A stretch of DNA of 64,000 nucleotides from Proteobacteria bacterium UBA981 (lineage in GTDB: Bacteria > Pseudomonadota > Gammaproteobacteria > Ga0077536). Both the position numbers and the translations under genes were made by a program. Location of the stretch: NCBI GenBank assembly GCA_002292285.1, contig DBBP01000023.1:116437-180436 (forward strand), given 5' to 3'. The notes beneath the pieces were generated by a model, which worked only from the letters and a program-made list of their open reading frames with translations, searched no databases and had not been told where the DNA came from. Shown piece by piece: positions 43,580 to 51,866 of the stretch; position 1 is the first letter of the stretch; each line of letters opens with the position of its first letter.

Positions 43580-45861
43580 CACAAACTCGCGTATTTGCGT
43601 CGCAGGCGTTGGCGCACGACTTCAGCCACCGTATTGACCGCAAAAGTCACCAGGAACAGCACCAGTGCGGCAAGAAACAACACCCGATAGTGGGTTGAGT
43701 GAACTTCCGATTCTGGCATTTCAACGGCAATGTTTGCCGACAAAGCGCGAAAACCCTGGAAAATATTCAGGTCCATGATGGGCGTGTTGCCGGTCGCCAT
43801 CAGCACAATCATCGTTTCGCCAACGGCGCGCCCCATGCCGATCATGATGGCTGAGAAAATACCCGGACTGGCGGTCAGCAGGACCACGCGCAGAGCGGTC
43901 TGCCAGGGTGTCGCACCCAGCGCCAGCGATCCCATGGTGAGTGAGCGTGGCACGCTGAATACGGCGTCTTCGCTGATCGAAAAAATCGTCGGGATTACGG
44001 CAAACCCAATCGCTATACCAACCACCAGCGAGTTTCGCTGGTCATAGGTGATGCCGAATTGATCGTTTAGCCACTGCGGCAGGCTACCGCCAAACCACCA
44101 CACTTCGAGCACGCTTCCGCTGCTCAGGCTCGCCCAGGTTGCAAGTATGAGTACGGGCACCAGCAACAGTGCTTCCCAGCCCTCGGGAGTAAATCGTCGC
44201 AGCCGCTCCGGCACGCAGGAATAAATACGTGCTGCTGCAACAACAGCCAGGGGTACGACAACGAGCGCCAACGACAGGCCCAGCAATTCTCGCTCGATGA
44301 GCGGGGCCAGCCAGAGTCCAGCCAGAAAACCCAGAATCACAGTCGGCAGGGCGGCCATCACCTCGATTGAAGGTTTGACGATATTGCGCAATGCCGGTGT
44401 CATGAAATAGGCCGTATAAATGGCACCGAGAACGGCCAGCGGAACAGCAAAAAGCATTGAGTACACGGATGCTTTGATGGTACCGAAGGTCAACGGTGTG
44501 AGACTGAATTTGGGTTCGAAATCGCTGCTCGCCGATGACGACTGCCAGATATACTCCGGCTGCTCGCGGCTCTCGTACCAGACTTCCTGCCAGAGCGAGT
44601 GAAAGGATACTTCCGGATGTTCGTTCGCGATCTGGTAATTGGCGAATTCCCCGCCATGAGTCGCGATTAAGGCAGCGTCCGCCCGTGGCGATAAGGCCAG
44701 CGCCGTAGTGCCGTTGTGCCCGGTCGCCTCGCTCAGAATCAGGCGCCCGGCAGTGGTGTGATAGAGCGCCAGATTGCCTTCGCCATCGATAGCGGCGAAA
44801 GCTTTGCGGAAATACTCTGGGGCGATATTGGTGATTGCGCCAGGTAAGGCCGTAAATTCACGCACCCGCGCGACGCTGATGTTGTTGTTGGCATCCCGGA
44901 CCGGAAACCACTGCGCGATGGCCCCGCTGTCGTCGCCGATCAAGATAGAGATACCCCCGGCCAGAAACGCCAGTGCGGTGACGCGTCGTTCCGGCGCGAC
45001 CACCGTAATTCGGTCAAGCAGTTGGATATCAGCTTTATCACTGACATCAAACAGGCTGAGCAGACCCCCGGCGCTGACCAGATAGAGTTCGCGCTGATCG
45101 ATATCGAGTGCAATGTGCGTGATCGCGGTCCCGTCGACGCTAAGTTCAGACTGCGTCGTTTCAAGCGTGACCTCATCGTCCAGAAATGAGCGCTCCACCA
45201 ACACATGCAAGAGCACGACCCGCCCGTCATCGGTTATCGCGACCAGGGTCGTCTCCTCTTCGCTACTTTGACCCGCGAGCAGACGAATGCCCTGTTCCTG
45301 GGGGTCGACGACGAGGGGCTCCGCCCCGAGCGGGTACACGATGCTCGGCGTAATCGCACGCACATCATCGGGATAGCTGATGGCGTAATCGGCTTGCGCC
45401 ACCGTCACCCGGCCATCAGCGGTAGCGGCGAACAGCGTGCGATTGGAAGGTGCGCCAAACGCCAACGCACTGCCCTTGTGCGCGGCCGGACCGTCGCCAA
45501 GCAAGTTACCACTCGTGATGAGCTTGCCGTCTGCGACAGAGAAAAAGCGGAAGCCCGCGGAGGGACTGATTTCGAGGCCCACCTCGCCATATTCATCGAG
45601 TGCGACGTGCGCGACTTCAGTCCCATCGGAGCGTTTTAACTGCCCGTTGAACGCGATCTCAGCTGACGCGAAAAGTGGTGCAACGACGTAGAACAGGTAG
45701 ATGAATATCAAAAGTATGGCGAGGATGACCGCCACACCGCCGATACCCATAATGGTTGCAAAGAGGCGGTCTTTGAGGATTCGGAATCGTTCGCGACGCG
45801 GCCGCTCAGCGCTCAAATCGAGCGTTTCACCAAGATCCAGTTCTGGGTCAGTAGATGGCAT
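43579..45861 (-). CDS. pstC: Phosphate ABC transporter permease PstC with beta-propeller-like insertion
   Basis: PstC is the second phosphate permease subunit. At 760 residues it is far longer than E. coli PstC (319). A first transmembrane helix (about 38-62) is followed by roughly 370 residues of repeated short strands with WD40/propeller-like spacing (FRFFSVADGKLITSG, TLFAATADGRVTVAQ, TTLVAITDDGRVVLLH, ISILIGDDSGAIAQWF, ALALSPRADAALIATHGGEF). The permease domain (about 450-755) has the EAA loop SVPRSLTMGSLALGATPWQT. Long PstC proteins occur in other Gammaproteobacteria; the role of the extra domain is unknown. No pstS is adjacent. A PHO box lies about 157 bases upstream. Confidence 0.93.
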   Translation of the reverse strand: MPSTDPELDLGETLDLSAERPRRERFRILKDRLFATIMGIGGVAVILAILLIFIYLFYVVAPLFASAEIAFNGQLKRSDGTEVAHVALDEYGEVGLEISPSAGFRFFSVADGKLITSGNLLGDGPAAHKGSALAFGAPSNRTLFAATADGRVTVAQADYAISYPDDVRAITPSIVYPLGAEPLVVDPQEQGIRLLAGQSSEEETTLVAITDDGRVVLLHVLVERSFLDDEVTLETTQSELSVDGTAITHIALDIDQRELYLVSAGGLLSLFDVSDKADIQLLDRITVVAPERRVTALAFLAGGISILIGDDSGAIAQWFPVRDANNNISVARVREFTALPGAITNIAPEYFRKAFAAIDGEGNLALYHTTAGRLILSEATGHNGTTALALSPRADAALIATHGGEFANYQIANEHPEVSFHSLWQEVWYESREQPEYIWQSSSASSDFEPKFSLTPLTFGTIKASVYSMLFAVPLAVLGAIYTAYFMTPALRNIVKPSIEVMAALPTVILGFLAGLWLAPLIERELLGLSLALVVVPLAVVAAARIYSCVPERLRRFTPEGWEALLLVPVLILATWASLSSGSVLEVWWFGGSLPQWLNDQFGITYDQRNSLVVGIAIGFAVIPTIFSISEDAVFSVPRSLTMGSLALGATPWQTALRVVLLTASPGIFSAIMIGMGRAVGETMIVLMATGNTPIMDLNIFQGFRALSANIAVEMPESEVHSTHYRVLFLAALVLFLVTFAVNTVAEVVRQRLRRKYASL

Positions 45862-46017
45862 GAGAACTCAGCAAAACTGGATGGATGTCGAGAAAAGAAG
45901 CCGCCGGGCAATTGCGCCTGACGATCCGCTAACCCCCTCCCAGACGGCCGCTAAGCGCATTGTGGTCCGCTTACTTTATCGGTGCGCTGGCTAGTCCGGA
46001 CCATTGTGCAAGGTAAT

Positions 46018-46036
46018 TGTTACAGTCTTATGACAA
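46018..46036 (-). promoter_or_regulatory. PHO box upstream of pstC
   Basis: Minus strand TTGTCATAAGACTGTAACA matches the PhoB consensus CTGTCATAAAnCTGTCAyA at most positions, with the two half sites (TTGTCAT and CTGTAAC) exactly 11 bases apart as PhoB requires. A CACAAT that could serve as -10 follows 10 bases downstream. This supports PhoB activation of pstCAB-phoU. Confidence 0.8.
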
Positions 46037-46071
46037 CCTGAGAAACACGTGCCGCTGGCGCGCTATAGGGC

Positions 46072-46908
46072 CTATTTGAGAGCCGCGACGTAGGCAATCC
46101 AGCCCGCATCGGCGTCCGCTGACTCCACCGGGTCGAACTCGCCACTACCGGTTTCTCCGTCCTCATCCCATCCCTGCCAGTAAACGACCGAGCGTGAAAA
46201 ACCCGCTTCCGCGAGGATTTCGCGAATCTCCGGCAGGGTCCATAACCGCCAATCGTAGTTAAACGCGTTCTTCATTTGTGAACCGTCAGGAAAGCGAAAA
46301 TGAATGTGGCAAAGCATCTCCCCGTTGACGGGGTTGTAAGACGACTGATCCCACACATAGGTGAAATTTTCGTGCGCGGTCTTCTCTTTGAGCTCGCGAA
46401 ACGCGTCGTATCCACCATAGCAATCGACAAACATCACGCCGTCATCAATCAATGCGGCATGCGCGCGTTTGAAATAATCGCGTAAGGCGTCGCGCGTTTT
46501 GAACAACCAATAACTGAAGTTCATTGCTACAACGACGTCCTGGGGTGGCGTATCCACCGTCATCACATCGTCGTGCAGCAGCTGAATGCGCTCGCGCTGG
46601 GCGGGCTTCAGCCCGGCCACGTGATGTTGTTGTCCCCAGGCCAGAACGCTGTCATCCAGGTCGACGCCGATCGCGTGATTGCCAACACGGCGACGCACCC
46701 ACTCGCAAGACGAATTGCCCGTGCCGCAAAAGTCCTCACGCAGCGAATGCGCCCGACGCCCACGCAGTGCCAGAAATTCCTTTTCAACGAAATCAATCTC
46801 GGACTCGACGCCCTGCACCGCCGCCTCGTACAACTCATGGCGGTCAGCTTGGTCTGCGAGCTTGGCTTTACCGCGAGATTTATTGCTTTTGGGTTTGTTC
46901 TTTGCCAT
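46072..46908 (-). CDS. Class I SAM-dependent methyltransferase
   Basis: The 278-residue protein is a Rossmann-fold methyltransferase. Motif I is unusual but clear (REDFCGTGNSSCEWV), followed by an acidic end of strand 2 (IGVDLDDSVLAWG), DDVMTVD and FVDCYGGYDAF. The N-terminal 25 residues are basic. Substrate is unknown; its aromatic-rich second half (NFTYVWDQSSYNPVNGEM, FNYDWRLWTLPEIREIL) resembles small-molecule methyltransferases. It lies upstream of pstC on the same strand but the PHO box sits between them; it is divergent from ppk. Confidence 0.85.
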   Translation of the reverse strand: MAKNKPKSNKSRGKAKLADQADRHELYEAAVQGVESEIDFVEKEFLALRGRRAHSLREDFCGTGNSSCEWVRRRVGNHAIGVDLDDSVLAWGQQHHVAGLKPAQRERIQLLHDDVMTVDTPPQDVVVAMNFSYWLFKTRDALRDYFKRAHAALIDDGVMFVDCYGGYDAFRELKEKTAHENFTYVWDQSSYNPVNGEMLCHIHFRFPDGSQMKNAFNYDWRLWTLPEIREILAEAGFSRSVVYWQGWDEDGETGSGEFDPVESADADAGWIAYVAALK

Positions 46909-47025
46909 ACCAACTTGTCCGTTAGGGGCGATAGTGGTGCTGCGACAGGGCGCGCAATGTTAAACTAAAGCAATGACGAAATGCACTTGGATAGCCCGCA
47001 ACGCGCCGCCCCAATAAGGCCCTGC

Positions 47026-49101
47026 ATGGATGTAAAAAACGTCGAACCTGGCGACCCTGAACTCTATTTCAATCGTGAACTCAGCCTGCTTGAATTCAAC
47101 CGTCGGGTGTTGGAGCAGGCGCGCGACACGGACACCCCACTGCTCGAGCGTCTACGCTTTCTGTGCATTGCGAGCAGCAACCTCGATGAATTTTTTGAAA
47201 TACGCGTCGCCGGTCTGAAGCAACAGGTCGCGTTCGCGGCCGCGCAAAGCGGTCCGGATCAGATCCCACCAGCGCTGCAGTTACGTGCGATTAGCGAGTC
47301 CGCGCATGCTCTGGTCGAAGAACAGTACCGAGTACTCAATGACGAGCTGCTACCGCTGCTGGAGAATCAATCGATTCAGTTTCATCGCCGCTCGCAGTGG
47401 AATGCCAAACAGGCGTCATGGGTGCGGCGTTATTTCAATCGCGAACTGATGCCAGTGTTGAGTCCGATTGGGCTCGATCCCTCGCATCCGTTCCCGCGCA
47501 TTCTCAACAAGAGTCTGAATTTTCTGGTCTCGCTCGAAGGCAAAGACGCGTTCGGTCGAAATTCCGTGGTCGCGATTGTGCAGGCCCCGCGCGCGCTGCC
47601 ACGCATCATCAACATCCCGGAAAGTCACGCGAGCGGCCCGCATGAATTCGTCTTCCTGTCATCAATTATCCACGCCCACGTCGACGATATTTTCCCGGGC
47701 ATGCGGGTCAACGGCTGTTACCAATTTCGTGTCACTCGCAATAGTGATTTGTTTGTGGACGACGAGGAAGTCGAGGATTTGCTGCAAGCACTTGAAGGCG
47801 AACTACACCAGCGGCGGTTCGGTGACGCGGTAAGACTTGAGGTCGCCAGTGAGTGCCCAGAAGAAATGCGCACCCGTTTGATGCATGAATTTAATCTGTT
47901 AGAGCAGGATGTCTACAGTTGTAGCGGACCGGTAAATCTCACGCGCTTGATGGCCGTGCCAGATATGGTCGACAGACCCGATCTGAAATATCCACCTTTT
48001 CAACCCGGACGTCTGCTTCGCCTGACCCGCAACTCCGACATGTTCGAAGTCATTCGACGCGGTGATGTATTGCTCCATCACCCGTTTCAATCTTTCACCC
48101 CAATCACCGATTTTCTGTTTCAGGCTGCTCGCGATCCGGACGTTGTTGTTATCAAGCAAACGCTCTATCGCACGGGACCGGACTCGGCCATCGTAAAGGC
48201 ATTACTTGAAGCGGCCAGCCGCGGCAAGGAAGTCACTGTCGTCATTGAGCTCAAGGCGCGCTTTGACGAGAAAGCCAACATCGATCTGGCAACCCGATTG
48301 CAAGAGGCCGGAGCACACGTGGTGTATGGCATCGTCGGGCATAAGACGCACGCAAAACTCATCCTCGTAGTACGCCGCGAAGGCAAGCAATTGCGTCGCT
48401 ACGTCCATCTGGGAACCGGCAACTACCACGCCGATACAGCGCGTTTGTATACCGACTATGGCTTGTTTACCAGTGACAGCACCATTGGTGTCGATGTGCA
48501 AAAGGTGTTCCACCAACTCACCGCACCTGGGCGTACCGGCAAGCTCAAAAAATTGCTGCATTCGCCATTCACCATGCATCGCACGGTAATTGAGTTGATC
48601 AACCGCGAAGCCGAATTCGCGCGCGCAGGTAAGCAAGCGCGCATCATGGTGAAAATGAATTCTCTGTCGGAAGTGCAAACGATCGACGCTTTATATGCGG
48701 CGTCGATGGCGGGCGTGCGCATCGACCTGATCATTCGCGGCGTCTGCGCGTTGCGGCCAGGCGTAGAAGGCGTTTCAGAGAATATTCGCGTGCGTTCGAT
48801 CGTGGGTCGGTTTCTCGAGCATGAGCGGGTTTACTCATTCCATAATGACGGGACGCAGGAAGTTTATTTGTCCAGTGCCGACTGGATGGGACGCAATTTG
48901 TTCAGCCGTGTCGAGGTTGCCTTTTTGATCGAAGACAAACGCCTGCGTCAACGGATTGTGAAGGAATGTCTCAACAATTACGTCGCAGACAATACTCATG
49001 CCTGGTTGTTGCGCAGCGACGGCAGCTACGTGCGCAGCAGTCCGGGCTCCTCGCGTCCGCGCAATGCCCAACAGCGGCTCCTGGATGCTCTCGCAGATTG
49101 A
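47026..49101 (+). CDS. ppk1: Polyphosphate kinase Ppk1
   Basis: Ppk1 polymerises the gamma-phosphate of ATP into polyphosphate. The 691-residue protein has an N-terminal domain starting YFNRELSLLEFNRRVLEQA, and two phospholipase-D-like domains with THAKLILVVRRE (the catalytic His that is phosphorylated), VHLGTGNYHADTARLYTDYG and the second active-site His in LEHERVYSFHNDG. The ATG at 47026 with TAAGG 7 bases upstream is preferred to ATG 46981, which lacks a binding site. It faces ppx convergently. Confidence 0.96.
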   Translation: MDVKNVEPGDPELYFNRELSLLEFNRRVLEQARDTDTPLLERLRFLCIASSNLDEFFEIRVAGLKQQVAFAAAQSGPDQIPPALQLRAISESAHALVEEQYRVLNDELLPLLENQSIQFHRRSQWNAKQASWVRRYFNRELMPVLSPIGLDPSHPFPRILNKSLNFLVSLEGKDAFGRNSVVAIVQAPRALPRIINIPESHASGPHEFVFLSSIIHAHVDDIFPGMRVNGCYQFRVTRNSDLFVDDEEVEDLLQALEGELHQRRFGDAVRLEVASECPEEMRTRLMHEFNLLEQDVYSCSGPVNLTRLMAVPDMVDRPDLKYPPFQPGRLLRLTRNSDMFEVIRRGDVLLHHPFQSFTPITDFLFQAARDPDVVVIKQTLYRTGPDSAIVKALLEAASRGKEVTVVIELKARFDEKANIDLATRLQEAGAHVVYGIVGHKTHAKLILVVRREGKQLRRYVHLGTGNYHADTARLYTDYGLFTSDSTIGVDVQKVFHQLTAPGRTGKLKKLLHSPFTMHRTVIELINREAEFARAGKQARIMVKMNSLSEVQTIDALYAASMAGVRIDLIIRGVCALRPGVEGVSENIRVRSIVGRFLEHERVYSFHNDGTQEVYLSSADWMGRNLFSRVEVAFLIEDKRLRQRIVKECLNNYVADNTHAWLLRSDGSYVRSSPGSSRPRNAQQRLLDALAD

Positions 49102-49260
49102 ACCGATCTGGTCTTTCGGGCGATTAATCGTCGCTCCGAAAATTCTTACCGAGCAGCCGGACCGCCGGCCTGAGCCGTCTGTCGAAAGATCACCGTGATT
49201 CGGTCGACAATCTGAATGAACGCCGAACAGGATGCTGTCGGGCGTAAAAACTTCGAGCGC

Positions 49261-50757
49261 TTAACGATACTTCAGCTTGATGCCGGCGGCTTTAAGATAG
49301 CCTGCTTCGGAGGCCAAATCGGCGTGGGTTAAAGGATGAGCGTCCAGCCATTGCGCCGGGAAAACAAGTTTCAAACTTGCGTTGTCGACCATGAGCTTAA
49401 GTGGCGGCAAGGCCTGTTCGCTGCGGCGGCGATGCAGCACTATCGCCAGGCGCATCACGACACACAGATGCAGTGCCAGGTCAGCCTGTTCCCGTGGCAG
49501 ACTTTTGAAAACATCTTGCGGTAGCTTGCGCCTGTGTCCGCGCACCAGCGCCGCAAGTCGGCGCTGCTCGCCGCGCGAAAAACCGGGCATCTCAAGATTG
49601 CTGAGGAGATAGGCGCCGTGTTTGTGATGATGACTGTGGGCAATCGATAAGCCAATTTCGTGCAGGGTCGCAGCCCAGCGCAACTGGCGTCTGACGTCGT
49701 CGCCATTGAGAGACCACGGGCCGGCGATTTCATCGAGCAAACGCAAGGCGGTCGCAGCGACCCGCTGACTTTGATCAACATCGATTTGATGACGTTCGAC
49801 CAGTTTTCCGATGGTGCGTTCGCGGACGTCCTCCTGATGAATGCGTCCAAGCAGGTCGTAAAGTAACCCTTCGCGCAGCGCCTGATCGCTGACCCGCATG
49901 ACGTCAATATCAAGGGCCGCGAATGCTGCCGACAAAATCGCCACGCCACCGGCTATGACGGACCGCCGCTCATCAGTCAGGCCTTTGAGAAACACTTTTT
50001 CGACATGTCCGGCCTCAATCAGGTGCGCCCGTAGAGCAGCGACGCTCTGTGCGGTAATCCCCTCGGTGCTCCAGCGCTCCTGCAAAACTATTTCGAGCAC
50101 TGCGAGAATCGTGCCCGAAGCGCCGATGACGGATTGCCATCCGCGTTGACGATAACGGAACTCGAAAGTTTCAAGTTCCTGCCGGGCCGCTATCTCAGCG
50201 TCGCGAAAACGCTTCTCGGTTATTTTCCCATCCGCGAAATGGGCGGCGCTATGACTCACACAGCCAAGATGAACTGACTCGGTAAACAGCGGATCAAAAC
50301 GGCGACCCAGGATGAACTCGGTACTACCACCACCAATATCCATCACCAAGCGTTGTTCGGCGGCATCATCGAGGCCGTGTGCTACCCCGAGATAAATCAT
50401 TCGAGCTTCTTCAATGCCCGAAATAATATCAATCGGATGGCCCAGTGCCGCCTCTGCCTGGCGAATAAAAGTGCTCGAGTTACGCGCCTTGCGCAACGTA
50501 TTCGTTCCGACAATTCGCACAGAATCCGAACTCAGTCCGCGGATGCGCTCGCCAAACTGTTCCAGGCATGCGAGCGCTCTTGAAATGGCTTCGTCAGTAA
50601 GTTTGTTGTCGCTGTCCAGCCCGGCCGCCAGACGGACCACCTCTCGCATGCGATCGATCACGCGAAAGTCGTCGTCCGTGGTGGCCGCCACAATCATATG
50701 GAAACTATTCGATCCGAGATCGACGGCGGCAATCGTTGCGGGGCGGGAAATCGACAT
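49261..50757 (-). CDS. ppx: Exopolyphosphatase Ppx / GppA family
   Basis: Ppx removes terminal phosphates from polyphosphate and relatives also hydrolyse pppGpp. The 498-residue protein has the ASKHA actin-like fold: phosphate-1 loop AAVDLGSNSFHMIVA, GTNTLRKARN, catalytic Glu in SGIEEARMIYLGV and phosphate-2 VMDIGGGSTEFILG, followed by a C-terminal HD-like helical domain (about 310-498, AATLHEIGLSIAHSHHHKH). Length and the C-terminal domain favour Ppx over GppA, but this is not certain. Start ATG 50757 is chosen over a TTG upstream. Convergent with ppk1, 159 bases apart. Confidence 0.93.
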   Translation of the reverse strand: MSISRPATIAAVDLGSNSFHMIVAATTDDDFRVIDRMREVVRLAAGLDSDNKLTDEAISRALACLEQFGERIRGLSSDSVRIVGTNTLRKARNSSTFIRQAEAALGHPIDIISGIEEARMIYLGVAHGLDDAAEQRLVMDIGGGSTEFILGRRFDPLFTESVHLGCVSHSAAHFADGKITEKRFRDAEIAARQELETFEFRYRQRGWQSVIGASGTILAVLEIVLQERWSTEGITAQSVAALRAHLIEAGHVEKVFLKGLTDERRSVIAGGVAILSAAFAALDIDVMRVSDQALREGLLYDLLGRIHQEDVRERTIGKLVERHQIDVDQSQRVAATALRLLDEIAGPWSLNGDDVRRQLRWAATLHEIGLSIAHSHHHKHGAYLLSNLEMPGFSRGEQRRLAALVRGHRRKLPQDVFKSLPREQADLALHLCVVMRLAIVLHRRRSEQALPPLKLMVDNASLKLVFPAQWLDAHPLTHADLASEAGYLKAAGIKLKYR

Positions 50758-50944
50758 GAATTGACAGTAGCTATCTGAGCGGCCGGTGACGTTCAATCAC
50801 GCGGCCTCGGAGAGGGAAATCGTGCTGCTTAAAGCCAGCGACCATTAACGTTAGATGCTGCACGGCGTCGGGGCATCCGGGACCAGCGAATTATACGTGA
50901 AGCATTCCCTCTCTGGCGCTAGACTTAAGCACACTGTATAGACA

Positions 50945-51379
50945 ATGACGGCAACCCTCATGACCGATATCGAGATCAAACGTGTTTCCCCACCCGAGGC
51001 CGCGAGTGTCCTTGCTAAAGACCCTAAGGCCTTACTCGTGGACGTGCGTTCTAAAGTTGAGTTCGACTATGTCGGTCACCCCGACGGGGCGGTCAACGTC
51101 ATCTGGAAGGACTATCCAGACTGGAATGAGAACAGTGAATTCGTCACCCAGGTGACGGCCGCATTGGCTGACCGCGACGGCGACCCGCATGATTGTGCGA
51201 TTCTGGCTATCTGTCGCAGTGGCGTCCGTTCAATGGCCGCAGCCACGGTTCTTGCTGGTGCCGGCTACACCAATCTGTATAACGTCGAAGAAGGTTTTGA
51301 GGGGGACAAAGACGCTGCGGGTCACCGTGGCAAGGTCGGCGGCTGGAAGTTTCACGACTTGCCGTGGGTCCAGGGTTAA
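50945..51379 (+). CDS. Rhodanese-like domain protein
   Basis: This 144-residue single-domain rhodanese should carry a sulfane sulfur on Cys90 in the active loop CRSGVRS. The preceding LLVDVRSKVEF and HPDGAVNVIW match the family. The C-terminal part has a short insertion (GDKDAAGHRGKVGGWKFH) before the final DLPW, similar to periplasmic or sulfur-oxidation-linked rhodaneses, though no signal peptide is visible. A TATAGA hexamer only 3 bases before the first ATG suggests translation may begin at the second ATG (50960). No sulfur genes are adjacent. Confidence 0.88.
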   Translation: MTATLMTDIEIKRVSPPEAASVLAKDPKALLVDVRSKVEFDYVGHPDGAVNVIWKDYPDWNENSEFVTQVTAALADRDGDPHDCAILAICRSGVRSMAAATVLAGAGYTNLYNVEEGFEGDKDAAGHRGKVGGWKFHDLPWVQG

Positions 51380-51425
51380 CCCGTCAAAAGGGCTCGACTC
51401 GGCAGCGTGGAAACGGTTCCGTGCG

Positions 51426-51749
51426 CTACGCTGCCGGATTCGACTCACGGACGTGTCCACATTGCCAACAACTGCCAAACTGGCCTTCGACCCATTCCTG
51501 ACAGCCCGCGCAGCGCCAGTCCTCAGTGACCAAAAGTGGCGCCAGGGCGTCGGCAATCACACTTTCGGCGCGTGCCTCATCGTTATCATTGACGACCCAA
51601 ATTTCGGGCCACGCCTCGTTGATAGGCAGCTCGCCGATGGCACCACCGAGAAATCGATTGCGCACCAGACACTCGATATTGCTGGCCTGCAATAACGACT
51701 CCAGCCAGCCACATTGGACCGGATCGGCGCTCACATAAATCTTCTTCAC
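51426..51749 (-). CDS. DUF2007-type putative signal-transducing protein with C-terminal zinc ribbon
   Basis: The 107-residue protein has an N-terminal DUF2007 domain (about 1-68: MKKIYVSADPVQCGWLESLL, IECLVRNRFLGGAIGELP, WPEIWVVNDNDEARA) fused to a CxxC...CxxC zinc ribbon (CAGCQEWVEG then CWQCGH). The DUF2007 domain is a small ferredoxin-like fold of unknown function, sometimes described as related to PII-type proteins. It is divergent from typA and convergent with the rhodanese gene. Confidence 0.85.
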   Translation of the reverse strand: MKKIYVSADPVQCGWLESLLQASNIECLVRNRFLGGAIGELPINEAWPEIWVVNDNDEARAESVIADALAPLLVTEDWRCAGCQEWVEGQFGSCWQCGHVRESNPAA

Positions 51750-51782
51750 GACTAATTAGCTCGCTCGCCGCTGTTTCGCGCG

Positions 51783-51788
51783 TATAAT
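51783..51788 (+). promoter_or_regulatory. Possible -10 element for typA
   Basis: A perfect TATAAT lies 79 bases before the typA ATG in the divergent interval with the DUF2007 gene. The -35 position is weak, so the promoter call is tentative. Confidence 0.4.
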
Positions 51789-51866
51789 GCCGCGCCTCGC
51801 CGCCGCCGGGCCGCCTTTGCGCGGCAGCGATTGCCCTTCCCCTTCCCTAATGACGCACCATAAGCC

